NCBI GenBank assembly: GCA_033065855.1
Contig: JAVXUO010001992.1
Span: forward strand, 1-64,000
Source of the DNA: Escallonia rubra
Lineage: Eukaryota; Streptophyta; Magnoliopsida; Escalloniales; Escalloniaceae
DNA length: 64,000 nucleotides
Reading direction: 5' to 3'
Shown: in pieces, positions 1-9,784 of the stretch
Numbering within the stretch: the stretch's first letter is position 1
Layout: the number at the start of each line of letters is the position of its first letter
The notes under the pieces: generated by a model
What the model was told of the DNA's origin: nothing
What the model saw: the letters and a program-made list of their open reading frames with translations, nothing else
Database searches by the model: none
Program-made: the position numbers and the translations under genes

Positions 1-1081
1 TCACGATAACACGAACGTCACGCCAAGACCACCCGAACACCTTGTCACCAAAAATATTGGCCGACCGCACATTTTGGAGCAACGGGGTCAAGGGGCAATG
101 GCCTTGGCCAACCCCAGAGGGTCGGCCTCGGCCTTCCCCATGCCATGGGGGTCGGCCTCGGCCTCTTGGAGGGGTTGGCCTTGGCCATTTTCCCCCGATG
201 GTTAACCCCTCCGCGCAAACTCCTTTTCGTACTTTATTCGCTTCGTGTGCTCCATACGTAACCTTGGCACCTCGTCCGCTATGTGGGTATGGTTCTTGGC
301 AACGCACTCATCATAACGTAACTTCCGGATTTATCATTGCTTATCAAAACACCTACCGACGGCGCACCCGAAGTTCGCAAAAGGAGAAGTGACCTTGGGC
401 TCCGAAAATGGAAGACAACCATTTGGCCTTGGCCAACCCCAGGGGGTCGGCCTCGGCCTTCCCCAGGCCATGGGGGTCGGCCTCGGCCTCCTGGAGGGCT
501 TGGCCTCGGCCATTTTCCCCGGTGGTTCACCCCTCCGCGCAAACCCATTTTCGGCATGATACGTGCCCGGCACCAAGTATTGCTCCGCGATGTTCGTCGC
601 TGCGCCCTCGCGCCATCGTCATGATACGTGCCCCCGGCACCAAGTATTGCCGCGCGCCGTTCGTCGCCGCGCCCTCGCGCCATCGTCATGATACGTGCCA
701 CCGACACCTTACGCACTTCGCCGCGCCCATGCGCCGCGCCGCGATACCCCCAGGCTCTCTGTCACACTACCGTGCCCCCGGCACTATACGCACTCTGTCG
801 CGCCCATGCGCCACCATTGACACCAGCGTGCCCCCGGCACCTTACACACTCTGTCGCGCCCATGCGCCACCATTGACACAAGCATGCCCCCGGCACCTTA
901 CGCACTCCGCCGCGCCCATGCGCCGCGCCATTGACATAGACGTGCTCCTGGCACCTTACTCACTTCATCGCGCCCATGCACCATAATCATGTCATCATGC
1001 CCCCGGGCACCACACGCATTCATCACACCATGCGCACCTTGCCTTGGTCGTGGAACATGCTTCAACCCACTCTCCGGAGTG

Positions 1082-1870
1082 TACATCATCCGCAGGGATA
1101 GGCGACTCCTCCGGGACACTATCTCTGCCAGGGAGCTCTTCAACTCCCCTTCCGCCAGGTAGACGGCTCCTCCGGGATGCTACCTCGGCCAGTCGGGTAG
1201 ACGGCTCCTCCGGGATGCTACCTCGGCCAGTCGGGTAGACGGCTCCTCCGGGATGCTACCTTGACATGCTCCGAGTGCTCCGGCACAAGGACTCACCCGC
1301 GGGGATAGGCGACTCCTCCGGGACACTATCTCTGCCAGGGAGCTCTTCAACTCCCCTTCCGCCAGGTAGACGGCTCCTCCGGGATGCTACCTCGGCCAGT
1401 CGGGTAGACGGCTCCTCCGGGATGCTACCTTGACATGCTCCGAGTGCTCCGGCATAAGGACTCACCCGCGGGGATAGGCGACTCCTCCGGGACACTATCT
1501 CTGCCAGGGAGCTCTTCAACTCCCCTTCCGCCAGGTAGACGGCTCCTCCGGGATGCTACCTCGGCCAGTCGGGTAGACGGCTCCTCCGGGATGCTACCTT
1601 GACATGCTCCGAGTGCTCCGGCATAAGGACTCACCCGCGGGGATAGGCGACTCCTCCGGGACACTATCTCTGCCAGGGAGCTCTTCAACTCCCCTTCCGC
1701 CAGGTAGACGGCTCCTCCGGGATGCTACCTCGGCCAGTCGGGTAGACGGCTCCTCCGGGATGCTACCTCGGCCAGTCGGGTAGACGGCTCCTCCGGGATG
1801 CTACATTGACTTGCTCCAAGTGCTCCGGCCTGCGGAATAGGCGACTCCTCCGGGACACTATCTTCGTCAG
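1082..1870 (+). repeat. 169-bp tandem repeat array with 38-bp subrepeats in the 5' LTR
   Basis: The phrase GGGGATAGGCGACTCC recurs at about 1301, 1470 and 1639, exactly 169 bp apart, with a longer first unit near 1092 and a diverged last one near 1838. Each unit contains a 38-bp subunit (CGGCTCCTCCGGGATGCTAC core) in two copies, or three in the first and fourth units. The open frames on the minus strand here (87 aa each) are an accident of the period and are not genes. Confidence 0.92.
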
Positions 1871-2206
1871 GGTGCCTGCGTGACTGGCCTACGTGCTCCG
1901 GCACTGGGGGCTTGCGTCGGCACCCCTAGGGACTATGACCCCGGGTCACTCTGAGACGGGAGCAGGTCTTCGGAGGGCATCGCGCCTAGTTCACCTGGCA
2001 GTTGGGCGTCGGGTCTTCCCCACCGCTGCCAGGCCTGTGGGACTCCGCAAGGGCTTGGATTGGAGGCTAGATCAAGGGGGTTCTCTGGCCACACCGATGC
2101 GGTGGGAGCCAGTCTTTCCAGACAGACAGAGCGACGCTGTGCGGGGCAGGCCGGGTGAATATGCGATCCGACAGTCCGTGGAGCACCGGCACCCGTGGAC
2201 CCCCCG

Positions 2207-2274
2207 GTGACGTGTCACTCCCGGGGAGCGCCACGTGTCGGTTTATGACATCATCATCTCAATCTCTATAAATA
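2207..2274 (+). promoter_or_regulatory. LTR promoter: ACGT elements and TATA box
   Basis: TATAAATA lies at 2267-2274 and is preceded by GTGACGTGTCAC (about 2207-2218), a CACGTG G-box (2232-2237) and TGACATCATCATC (about 2246-2258). The order fits a plant RNA polymerase II promoter at the U3/R border. Transcription would start roughly 30 bp downstream. The same block is conserved in the 3' LTR. Confidence 0.75.
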
Positions 2275-2601
2275 GAGGTCTTGAGAATTCATTTACAGGA
2301 CATGGAAGTTGGACATTTTCACTCTCACATTTTCACTTTCGCACTCTGGAAACCTAGAGAGAGAAACATACAGGACCCTGACTTTGGACCTAAGCATCGG
2401 ACTGTGACTGTCGTCGTATATTCATCCTGCGCTATCGCCCTCGCAGCACTGCCACCCTCAAGCTCTGTCTGGGAAGCCCTTGGTCTCTGCCCTTGTTCCA
2501 CCCTTGCTGTGTCTCACATCAACATACTTGGAAGCTGACTCGGACTGCAGCCTTTGTGGCACCTCCACGTAAGTACGAACCCACTTTCCTTGGCATCATT
2601 T

Positions 2602-2619
2602 TGGCGACTCTGCTGGGGA
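2602..2619 (+). promoter_or_regulatory. Primer binding site, tRNA-Arg type
   Basis: TGGCGACTCTGCTGGGGA starts three bases after the LTR end. From memory, plant cytosolic tRNA-Arg ends ...TCCCCAGCGGAGTCG plus CCA; the site is complementary with one mismatch. A tRNA-Arg primer is characteristic of Ogre/Tat-lineage gypsy elements. Confidence 0.85.
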
Positions 2620-2656
2620 GGTGAACAGTCTGTTCTATCTTCCGCACTCAGTCTCC

Positions 2657-4396
2657 ATGCCTAGACAACGAAAAGCTACGAGGGCTGCCAGCCAAGGCCT
2701 TATCCACACCGTACAAGAGGAGGATCACCTCGGCGAACAAGAAGGGACTAGTGCTATGCGTCTCCAAGACCAGCCACAAACTACCGCACCTGACATACAA
2801 GTTGCAGTCAACGCGGCCATCCAGCAGTTTTCGCCCACTATAGCCACTCTTATGACAGCCATGAAAAAAAAAAAAAAATCAATCCAAGTCTTGACTTCAC
2901 AATCACCGATTTCCCAAAGCCTTAGAGCTCTGCACCCTGTGCCCATTACTCACCCCATGTCATCCCAAGATCCAGGTTTGGCCCCTCCTGCTCATATCCA
3001 ACCTTCAAGGCCTGGGCTAGTTTTGGACACTGCTCAGGCCCCAGTGTCGCGACCACCGCTGCCTTGGTCCTCCGGGCCCTCGACAGTAGGACTCGCGGCA
3101 CCTCAGCCCCCGGCGCCACGCATTGCCCTTGCTCGAAGCACTTCGGAGACTCACGAATCAATTGAGATGGAGCCTAACCCGAACATAACTAGTCGAAACC
3201 TAAACACAAGTCATTCCCCCGGCTTACTCCAGTCGACCTTTCCTGACGACCGGCCTCCAGCAGCTGACACTACCCATATGCAAAACATGCCCCAACAAGT
3301 TGCTCACCATCACCAACCCCTCTCTACCATCGTCATCCCCTCAATGCCTCAGGTTGTACCGTCTGGGGGCTCTGGTGCTCGGATCATCACGACAGGGCAC
3401 AAGCCCTCACATGCGTCGTACGTCACCAAGCATGACTTAGATGCCCTCCTTCACCGTCTCAAGCAGTCATCCTTACCCCACTCCGCCTCTAAGCTGTCAG
3501 GTCATGCTCCCTACTTTGGCAGCCTCGCTACTAAGCCTTACCCCGTCAAGTACAAGCAACCATCCTTCACATTGTTCAACGGCAAAGAAGGCAACGCCCG
3601 CGAGCATCTCACCCGTTTTGCTGGCTCCCTCGAGCACTACGGGGAAGACGACACTTTGAAGCTTCGGGAATTTCACAAGTCCCTGACTGGCCTCGCCTAC
3701 TCTTGGTATCATCAGATTCCTGACAGTACTATCCACTCATGGTCCGACATGGTCCAGCTCTTCCTTGACAAGTTTCACTATGAGACGGAACGTGTGACCA
3801 TCGTTGACATCGCCGGAATCCGCCAGAACCCCGGCGAAAACCTCAACACCTATGTTACGCGATTTCATCACAAGTGCTTGGAGTGCACTGACTTCAGCAA
3901 GGATGAAACCCTTGTGCCCATTTGCATCAAGAACATGAAGGACACCTACAGGGTCTACCTTGAAAACCTCCAGCTTCGGTCTTGGAGACATCTCAAGGAA
4001 GCTGCACGACGCACCTATGACTCGGTCGGTCCGTCAAAGACTCCAAAGCCTCCACCTCATATTGCCTTGGCCACGACGATGGAAGCAGCTAGTAACGACG
4101 ACAACAACCACAAGCGTCAGTCCCAAGGAAGGGACGGGCGTCCTGACAAGAGAGGGTCGCCGATGCCTGCCCCGGAATACCCGTGTGACTTGAAGACTGT
4201 TAGAGATCTCCTCGAGACATGGATCGACGACAACGCCATAACCCTGCCCAATGTCGACAGTGAACCTACCCCGGAAGACTTAGCCCATCACAACTACTGC
4301 CCCTATCATCGAAAGGTCGGTCATGGCCTCAAGTGGTGCAAGGGCCTCAAGTTTGTCTTCGCCGACAAGATTGCGTCCGGAGAACTCAAACTCTAA
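2657..4396 (+). CDS. Ty3/gypsy Gag protein (579 aa), intact
   Basis: This encodes the structural Gag that would form the cytoplasmic particle packaging the element's RNA. I chose the ATG at 2657 (MPRQRKATR); the frame is open further upstream from 2621 but without an ATG. Roughly residues 1-230 are Pro/Ser/Thr-rich and low in complexity, including a lysine run encoded by 15 consecutive A (2864-2878). The retrotransposon gag domain lies at about 290-480 with FTLFNGKEG, SLTGLAYSWYHQIPD and FLDKFHYE. Near the C-terminus CPYHRKVGHGLKWC gives a Cys-x2-His-x4-His-x4-Cys cluster of the kind seen at the end of Tat-lineage Gag. The frame ends in TAA and no pol follows. The domain call is firm; the start is less certain. 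Confidence 0.88.
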   Translation: MPRQRKATRAASQGLIHTVQEEDHLGEQEGTSAMRLQDQPQTTAPDIQVAVNAAIQQFSPTIATLMTAMKKKKKSIQVLTSQSPISQSLRALHPVPITHPMSSQDPGLAPPAHIQPSRPGLVLDTAQAPVSRPPLPWSSGPSTVGLAAPQPPAPRIALARSTSETHESIEMEPNPNITSRNLNTSHSPGLLQSTFPDDRPPAADTTHMQNMPQQVAHHHQPLSTIVIPSMPQVVPSGGSGARIITTGHKPSHASYVTKHDLDALLHRLKQSSLPHSASKLSGHAPYFGSLATKPYPVKYKQPSFTLFNGKEGNAREHLTRFAGSLEHYGEDDTLKLREFHKSLTGLAYSWYHQIPDSTIHSWSDMVQLFLDKFHYETERVTIVDIAGIRQNPGENLNTYVTRFHHKCLECTDFSKDETLVPICIKNMKDTYRVYLENLQLRSWRHLKEAARRTYDSVGPSKTPKPPPHIALATTMEAASNDDNNHKRQSQGRDGRPDKRGSPMPAPEYPCDLKTVRDLLETWIDDNAITLPNVDSEPTPEDLAHHNYCPYHRKVGHGLKWCKGLKFVFADKIASGELKL

Positions 4397-4721
4397 GTAC
4401 GGGACATAAGGGCATGCCTTAGTGCATTTTCCACACTTGTAATTTTTTCGTTCATTTTGCAAGTTTCCATACCCATGTATCAAGGCATGCTGCCTATCCT
4501 TCGTTATCAATGAAGTTCCTTTTTCCAGACTTAGAAAATTTTCAAGTTATATTGCTCTTGCACAAGTCTCTTGATATCACCCTTCATGCCATCATCCACT
4601 CCCTTAGGGGCTTCACCCTTTCCCAATCCCTTCGGCCTCACATTGCAATGACTTGGTACGTGGTGCGCGGGGTGGCTCGAGCCGCGCTACTACGGTCGCA
4701 TCATCATCCTGCATTCACTTT

Positions 4722-4945
4722 TCCAACACTTAGAAAAAAATTTCATTTTTTTTCGCAACCGGTCATCGATGATCATCCTCAGTGGTCTCCCTCGGCATCC
4801 TTGTCTCAGCCCAACACTTAGAAAAATTTTCATTTTTTTCGCAACCGGTGATCAATGACCACCCTCAACGGCCTCCCCTTAGCATCCTTGCCCGAACTCA
4901 AAAAAAAAAAATTTCAACACTTAGAAAAATTTTCAAGTTTTTCAT
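4722..4945 (+). repeat. Short tandem repeat (~90-100 bp) after gag
   Basis: The block AACACTTAGAAAAATTT...TTTTCGCAACCGGT then TGATCATCCTCA recurs at about 4724, 4811 and 4916 (last copy partial). It is AT-rich and contains long T and A runs; no coding capacity is apparent. Confidence 0.75.
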
Positions 4946-5359
4946 CTCCCCACATGCTCCCCACATTCATAATCTCATCACTCTCCCTCTCACATTTTCC
5001 TCTCCTCCCTCACCATCCAACACCCCATCACCCTTTCCCCACTTCATAAACAACTTCTCTCTTTCTCATGGAAAGCTTCATCTTTCTCCCATCCCATTTC
5101 TCTCACTCTCACCTTGCAAATTATGAAAATCTTCTTGGGGGCTCCCTTTTTAGGGCTGCCCAAAAAAAAAAAAAAAATTATTATTATTATTATTTTATTC
5201 GAATTTTAAAAAAAATCTGGGCAGAACCCTACCCGCGAACCCGAACCGACCCGCGCCCATTCTCTCTCAGTGCTGAGACCGACCCGCGAACCGACCCTAC
5301 CCGAAACCCGACCCGCGCCTTTCTTTCCCTCCCAAACCCTAATTTTTCTAAACCCTAAT

Positions 5360-6090
5360 CATCTCTTTCTCTTCTCTTCGCGCCGCCCAGCCTCCATGCG
5401 GCGCCGCCATCGCCCTTCGGCCTCCAAGGCCCATCTCCTCTGCCGCCGTCGACCCTCGGCCTCGCACCCACCTTCCCTCTCCCTCCTCTCCCCCGCCCCT
5501 CCTCCCCCTCTCGGCCTCGCGCCGCGGCACCCCGCCGCCGCCCCCTTCTTCCCTTCTTTCCCCTTCCTTCCTCCCTCCCCCGCCCATCCTCCCTCTCCCT
5601 CTCCCTCCTTCGGCCTCGGCCTCCCTAACACCCTCCCCTAGGCCGACCCCAACACCCTCCCCTAGGCCGACCCCGCCCCCCCTTCCCCTTCCCTCCTCCC
5701 CCTCGCCCCTCGCCCACCCGCGGCACCCCGCCGCCGCCGCCGCCGCCCCCCCTATTCTTCTTCCCCCTTCATTTTTTCCCCTCCATCTTCCCCCTCCCCT
5801 CCTTCGGCCTCGGCCTCCCCAACACCCTCCCCTAGGTCGACCCCAACCACCCCCTAGGCCGACCCCGCCCCCCTCCCTCCTTCCCCTTCCCCTTCCCTCC
5901 TTCCCCTCAGCCACCCGCGGCACCTCGCTGCCGCCGCCCCCTTCCCCCTTCCCCTTCCCCTCCATCTTCCCCATCCCCTACTTCGGCCTCGGCCACCCCA
6001 ACCCCCTCCCCTAATCCGACCCCGCCCCTCTCCTTCCCCCCTCCCTCATTCCCCTTACCTTTCCCTCTCTTCCCTTCCCCCACACCGCAA
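5360..6090 (+). repeat. C-rich low-complexity tract with CCCTCCCCTAGGCCGACCCC repeats
   Basis: Almost entirely C/T with short CG-rich words. The 20-base word CCCTCCCCTAGGCCGACCCC occurs in several variants at about 5630-5670, 5820-5870 and 5995-6025. The G-rich minus strand has many runs of three or more G. Two AAACCCTAA telobox motifs sit just upstream (about 5334-5359). Confidence 0.8.
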
Positions 6091-6302
6091 CCTTCACGCC
6101 ACAACCATGGCCACCACCTTCACCCATTTTCCAACTTCATCTCCTTTGCTTCACCCACGGCAACATCAAAGCTCTTCCATTCACCACCTTGGCCTTTACC
6201 TTCCTCCCCATACTTCGGCCTATAAACATTTACCCAACGACCGAGCCCCGACATCCAAGGCCAAGCAATTTTTTTTTTTTGCTTGCAACATCGATCGCCT
6301 TC

Positions 6303-6519
6303 CATTGCTCGCGCCCTTGCGCCCGTCGTGGACTGCCCCTGCATCGCGACGCCCGACCGCGCCTTTGTCGCGCCCCTCGTCCCGACGTCCCTGACATCAA
6401 CGTATTTGACCGACGCGCATTGCTTGTGCCTATGCGCCCGTCGCGGACTGCCCCCGCATCGCGACGTCCGGCCGCGCCCTTGTCGCGCCCCTCATGACAA
6501 TGTCCCTCGACATCAACGC
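6303..6519 (+). repeat. Direct tandem duplication, period about 116 bp
   Basis: The sequence from CATTGCTCGCGCCCTTGCGC to GACATCAACG (about 6303-6403) recurs with substitutions from CATTGCTTGTGCCTATGCGC to GACATCAACG (about 6418-6519). It is GC-rich and shows no convincing coding frame. Confidence 0.75.
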
Positions 6520-6756
6520 CCTTGGTAGGTGGTGCGCGAGACAGCTCGAACCACTTACTCTTATTCATTGTCCAATGCTCGTCGCCAGCGCCCGTGCGCC
6601 GTCTCCACGACGCTTGTCGCCCATCGCCCGGGTGACGTCTCCGCGACACTCGTCGTCCGTCGCCCGGGCACCGTTTACATGCTCGCGCCCCTGCGCCCTA
6701 TCATCGTGCCTTGGTCTCAACCCCCAAGCATTCCAAGCTTTCGTAGGTGGTGCACG

Positions 6757-6774
6757 AGGTGGCTCGAGCCACCT
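6757..6774. repeat. 18-bp perfect palindrome
   Basis: AGGTGGCTCGAGCCACCT equals its own reverse complement and is enclosed by GTAGGTGG...CCACCTAC, giving a longer hairpin. Diverged copies lie near 4655-4690 and 6522-6560. Confidence 0.85.
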
Positions 6775-6905
6775 ACTCTTCATCATCATCATGCAGACGA
6801 CCTCAACAACACTCCAGCCAAACAACATCAAAATCTTGCTAAGTGTTTATGCGTGCGATGCCCGCTCGGGTTACCCCTCCGCGCACACCACACGCAGGGG
6901 GCTTA

Positions 6906-9779
6906 TGTTCCCAACCTATTCTGGCCACACCTAAGGGCCCACTAGGGGTCCCGCTTCACGCGCACACGTCGGCTTCTTCAACAGTTATTTTTCCAACGCA
7001 TCGAACCGGTCAAAATGCGCGCTCCCAAGCCGCTTATATTTCTCGTTTTGCACGTGGCTTAGGTGCCGATTACTTCACGTTAACGTGGCTCACGATAACA
7101 CGATCGTCACGCCAAGACCACCCGAACACCTTGTCACCAAAAATATTGGCCGACGGCACATTTTGGAGCAACGGGGTCAAGGGGCAATGGCCTTGGCCAA
7201 CCCCAGAGGGTCGGCCTCGGCCTTCCCCATGCCATGGGGGTCGGCCTCGGCCTCTTGGAGGGGTTGGCCTTGGCCATTTTCCCCCGATGGTTAACCCCTC
7301 CGCGCAAACTCCTTTTCGCACTTTATTCGCTTCGTGTGCTCCATACGTAACCTTGGCACCTCGTCCGCTATGTGGGTATGGTTCTTGGCAACGTACTCGT
7401 CATAACGTAACTTTCGGATTCATCATTGCTTATCAAAACACCTACCGACGGCGCACCCGAAGTTCGCAAAAGGAGAAGTGACCTTGGGCTCCGAAAATGG
7501 AAGACAACCATTTGGCCTCGGCCAACCCCAGGGGGTCGGCCTCGGCCTCCTGGAGGGCTTGGCCTCGGCCATTTTCCCCCGGTGGTTCACCCCTCCGCGC
7601 AAACCCATTTTCGGCATGATACGTGCCCGGCACCAAGTATTGCTCCGCGACGTTCGTCGCCGCGCCCTCGCGCCATCGTCATGATACGTGCCCCCGGCAC
7701 CAAGTATTGCCCCGCAATGTTCGTCGCCGCGCCCTCGCGCCATCGTCATGATACATGCCACCGACACCTTACGAACTTCGCCGCGCCCATGCGCCGCGCC
7801 GCTGATACAGTCGTGCCCCCAGGCTCTCTGTCACACTACCGTGCCCCCGGCACTATACGCACTCTGTCGCGCCCATGCGCCACCATTGACACCAGCGTGC
7901 CCCCGGCACCTTACACACTCTGTCGCGCCCATGCGTCACCATTGACACAAGCATGCCCCCGGCACCTTACGCACTCCGTCGCGCCCATGCGCCGCGCCAT
8001 TGACATAGACGTGCTCCTGGCACCTTACTCACTTCATCGCGCCCATGCGCCACAATCATGTCATCATGCCCCCGGGCACCACACTCATTCATCACACCAT
8101 GCGCACCTTGCCTTGGTCGTGGAACATGCTTCAACCCACTCTCCGGAGTGTACATCATCCGCAGGGATAGACGACTCCTCCGGGGCACTATCTCTGCCAG
8201 GGAGCTCTTCAACTCCGCTTCCGCCAGGTAAACGGCTCCTCCGGGATGCTACCTCAGCCAGTCGGGTAGACGGCTCCTCCGGGATGCTACCTTGACATGC
8301 TCCGAGTGCTCCGGCACAAGGACTCACCCGCGGGGATAGGCGACTCCTCCGGGACACTATCTCTGCCAGGGAGCTCTTCAACTCCCCTTCCGCCAGGTAG
8401 ACGGCTCCTCCGGGATGCTACCTCGGCCAGTCGGGTAGACGGCTCCTCCGGGATGCTACCTTGACATGCTCCGAGTGCTCCGGCACAAGGACTCACCCGC
8501 GGGGATAGGCGACTCCTCCGGGACACTATCTCTGCCAGGGAGCTCTTCAACTCCCCTTCCGCCAGGTAGACGGCTCCTCCGGGATGCTACCTCGGCCAGT
8601 CGGGTAGACGGCTCCTCCGGGATGCTACCTTGACATGCTCCGAGTGCTCCGGCATAAGGACTCACCCGCGGGGATAGGCGACTCCTCCGGGACACTATCT
8701 CTGCCAGGGAGCTCTTCAACTCCCCTTCCGCCAGGTAGACGGCTCCTCCGGGATGCTACCTCGGCCAGTCGGGTAGACGGCTCCTCCGGGATGCTACCTT
8801 GACATGCTCCGAGTGCTCCGGCATAAGGACTCACCCGCAGGGATAGGCGACTCCTCCGGGACACTATCTCTGCCAGGGAGCTCTTCAACTCCCCTTCCGC
8901 CAGGTAGACGGCTCCTCCGGGATGCTACCTCGGCCAGTCGGGTAGACGGCTCCTCCGGGATGCTACCTTGACTTGCTCGTGTTGCTCCGGCATAAGGACT
9001 CACCCGCGGGGATAGGCGACTCCTCCGGGACACTATCTCCGTCAGGGTGCCTGCGTGACTGGCCTACGTGCTCCGGCACTGGGGGCTTGCGTCGGCACCC
9101 CTAGGGACTATGACCCCCGGGTCACTCCGAGACGGGAGCAGGTCTTCGGAGGGCATCGCGCCTAGTTCACCTGGCAGTTGGGCGTCGGGTCTTCCCCACC
9201 GCTGCCAGGCCTGTGGGACTCCGCAAGGGCTTGGATTGGAGGCTAGATCAAGGGGGTTCTCTGGCCACACCGATGCGGTGGGAGCCAGTCTTTCCAGACA
9301 GACAGAGCGACGCTGTGCGGGGCAGGCCGGATGAATATGCGATTCGACAGTCCGTGGAGCACCGGCACCCGTGGACCCCCCGGTGACGTGTCACTCCCGG
9401 GGAGCGCCACGTGTCGGTTTATGACATCATCATCTCAATCTCTATAAATAGAGGTCTTGAGAATTCATTTGGACAGGACATGGAAGTTGGACTTCTTCTT
9501 CACTCTCACATTTTCACTTTCTCACTCTAGAATCCTAGAGAGAGAAACATACAGGACCCTGACTTTGGACCTAAGCATCGGACTGTGACTGTCGTCGTAT
9601 ATCCATCCTGCGCTATCGCCCTCGCAGCACTGCCACCCTCGAGCTCTGTCTGGGAAGCCCTTGGTCTCTGCCCTTGTTCCACCCTTGTTGTGTCTCACAT
9701 CAACATACTTGGAAGCTGACTCGGACTGCAGCCTTTGTGGCACCTCCACGTAAGTACGAACCCACTTTCCTTGGCATCA
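6906..9779 (+). repeat. 3' LTR of the gypsy element, about 2.87 kb
   Basis: Alignable with the 5' LTR from 7090 to 9779. The left boundary is inferred: a purine-rich GCAGGGGG at about 6895-6900 (candidate polypurine tract) is followed by TGTTCCC at 6906, giving an LTR of the form TG...CA. It contains six or so units of the 169-bp array (about 8153-9045) and a TATA box TATAAATA at 9443-9450. The second hairpin block (7510-7575) lacks 36 bp present in the 5' LTR. Confidence 0.8.
8153..9045 (+). repeat. 169-bp tandem repeat array in the 3' LTR
   Basis: Same unit as in the 5' LTR, phased at about 8163, 8332, 8501, 8670, 8839 and 9010. Units here mostly carry two 38-bp subrepeats, whereas two units of the 5' LTR carry three. 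Confidence 0.9.
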
Positions 9780-9784
9780 AAGAT

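Larger units (their letters stand above)
1..2598 (+). repeat. 5' LTR of the gypsy element (truncated by window edge)
   Basis: Matches the 3' LTR with an offset of 7089 at its start. It ends in TCA at 2598, three bases before the primer site. It contains two GC-rich hairpin blocks (about 88-195 and 415-515), degenerate ~50-bp units rich in GCGCCCATGCGCC (about 545-1010), a 169-bp tandem array (1082-1870), a TATA box (2267-2274) and a strong splice-donor-like GTAAGT at 2569-2574. Relative to the 3' LTR it has a different tandem-array structure and 36 extra bases in the second hairpin block. Confidence 0.9.
4397..6905 (+). other. Non-coding interior of the gag-only gypsy element
   Basis: No pol domain is recognisable in any frame. 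It holds: a near-tandem repeat of AACACTTAGAAAAATTTTC followed by CGCAACCGGT (4722-4945, with a partial copy near 4527); a poly-A then ATT-rich stretch (5161-5200); a C-rich pyrimidine tract (5360-6090); a ~116-bp tandem duplication (6303-6519); and three diverged copies of a GGTGGCTCGAGCCACC-type palindrome. Many long open frames on both strands in the C-rich part are composition artefacts. Confidence 0.75.
1..9779 (+). mobile_element. Non-autonomous Ty3/gypsy (Ogre/Tat-type) LTR retrotransposon, 5' end outside window
   Basis: Bases 1-2598 reappear almost unchanged at 7090-9779, so the two ends are direct LTRs. The block between them begins with a primer site complementary to tRNA-Arg and contains one long gag frame but no protease, reverse transcriptase, RNase H or integrase that I can find on either strand. 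The tRNA-Arg primer and LTRs near 2.9 kb are typical of the Ogre/Tat lineage. By alignment about 184 bp of the 5' LTR lie left of the window. The near-identity of the LTRs and the open gag imply recent movement, presumably with enzymes supplied by an autonomous relative. The 5-bp target duplication cannot be checked because the left flank is missing; the right flank begins AAGAT at 9780. Confidence 0.9.

Noticed and set aside
1256-1688. Repeated 87-aa minus-strand frames (also at 8287-8888)
   Set aside because: They exist only because the 169-bp LTR repeat happens to be open in that frame; 169 is not a multiple of three, so they do not form one protein.
5348-5974. 208-aa Gly/Arg/Glu-rich minus-strand frame and overlapping frames
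   Set aside because: Product of the C-rich low-complexity tract; several frames on both strands are open together.
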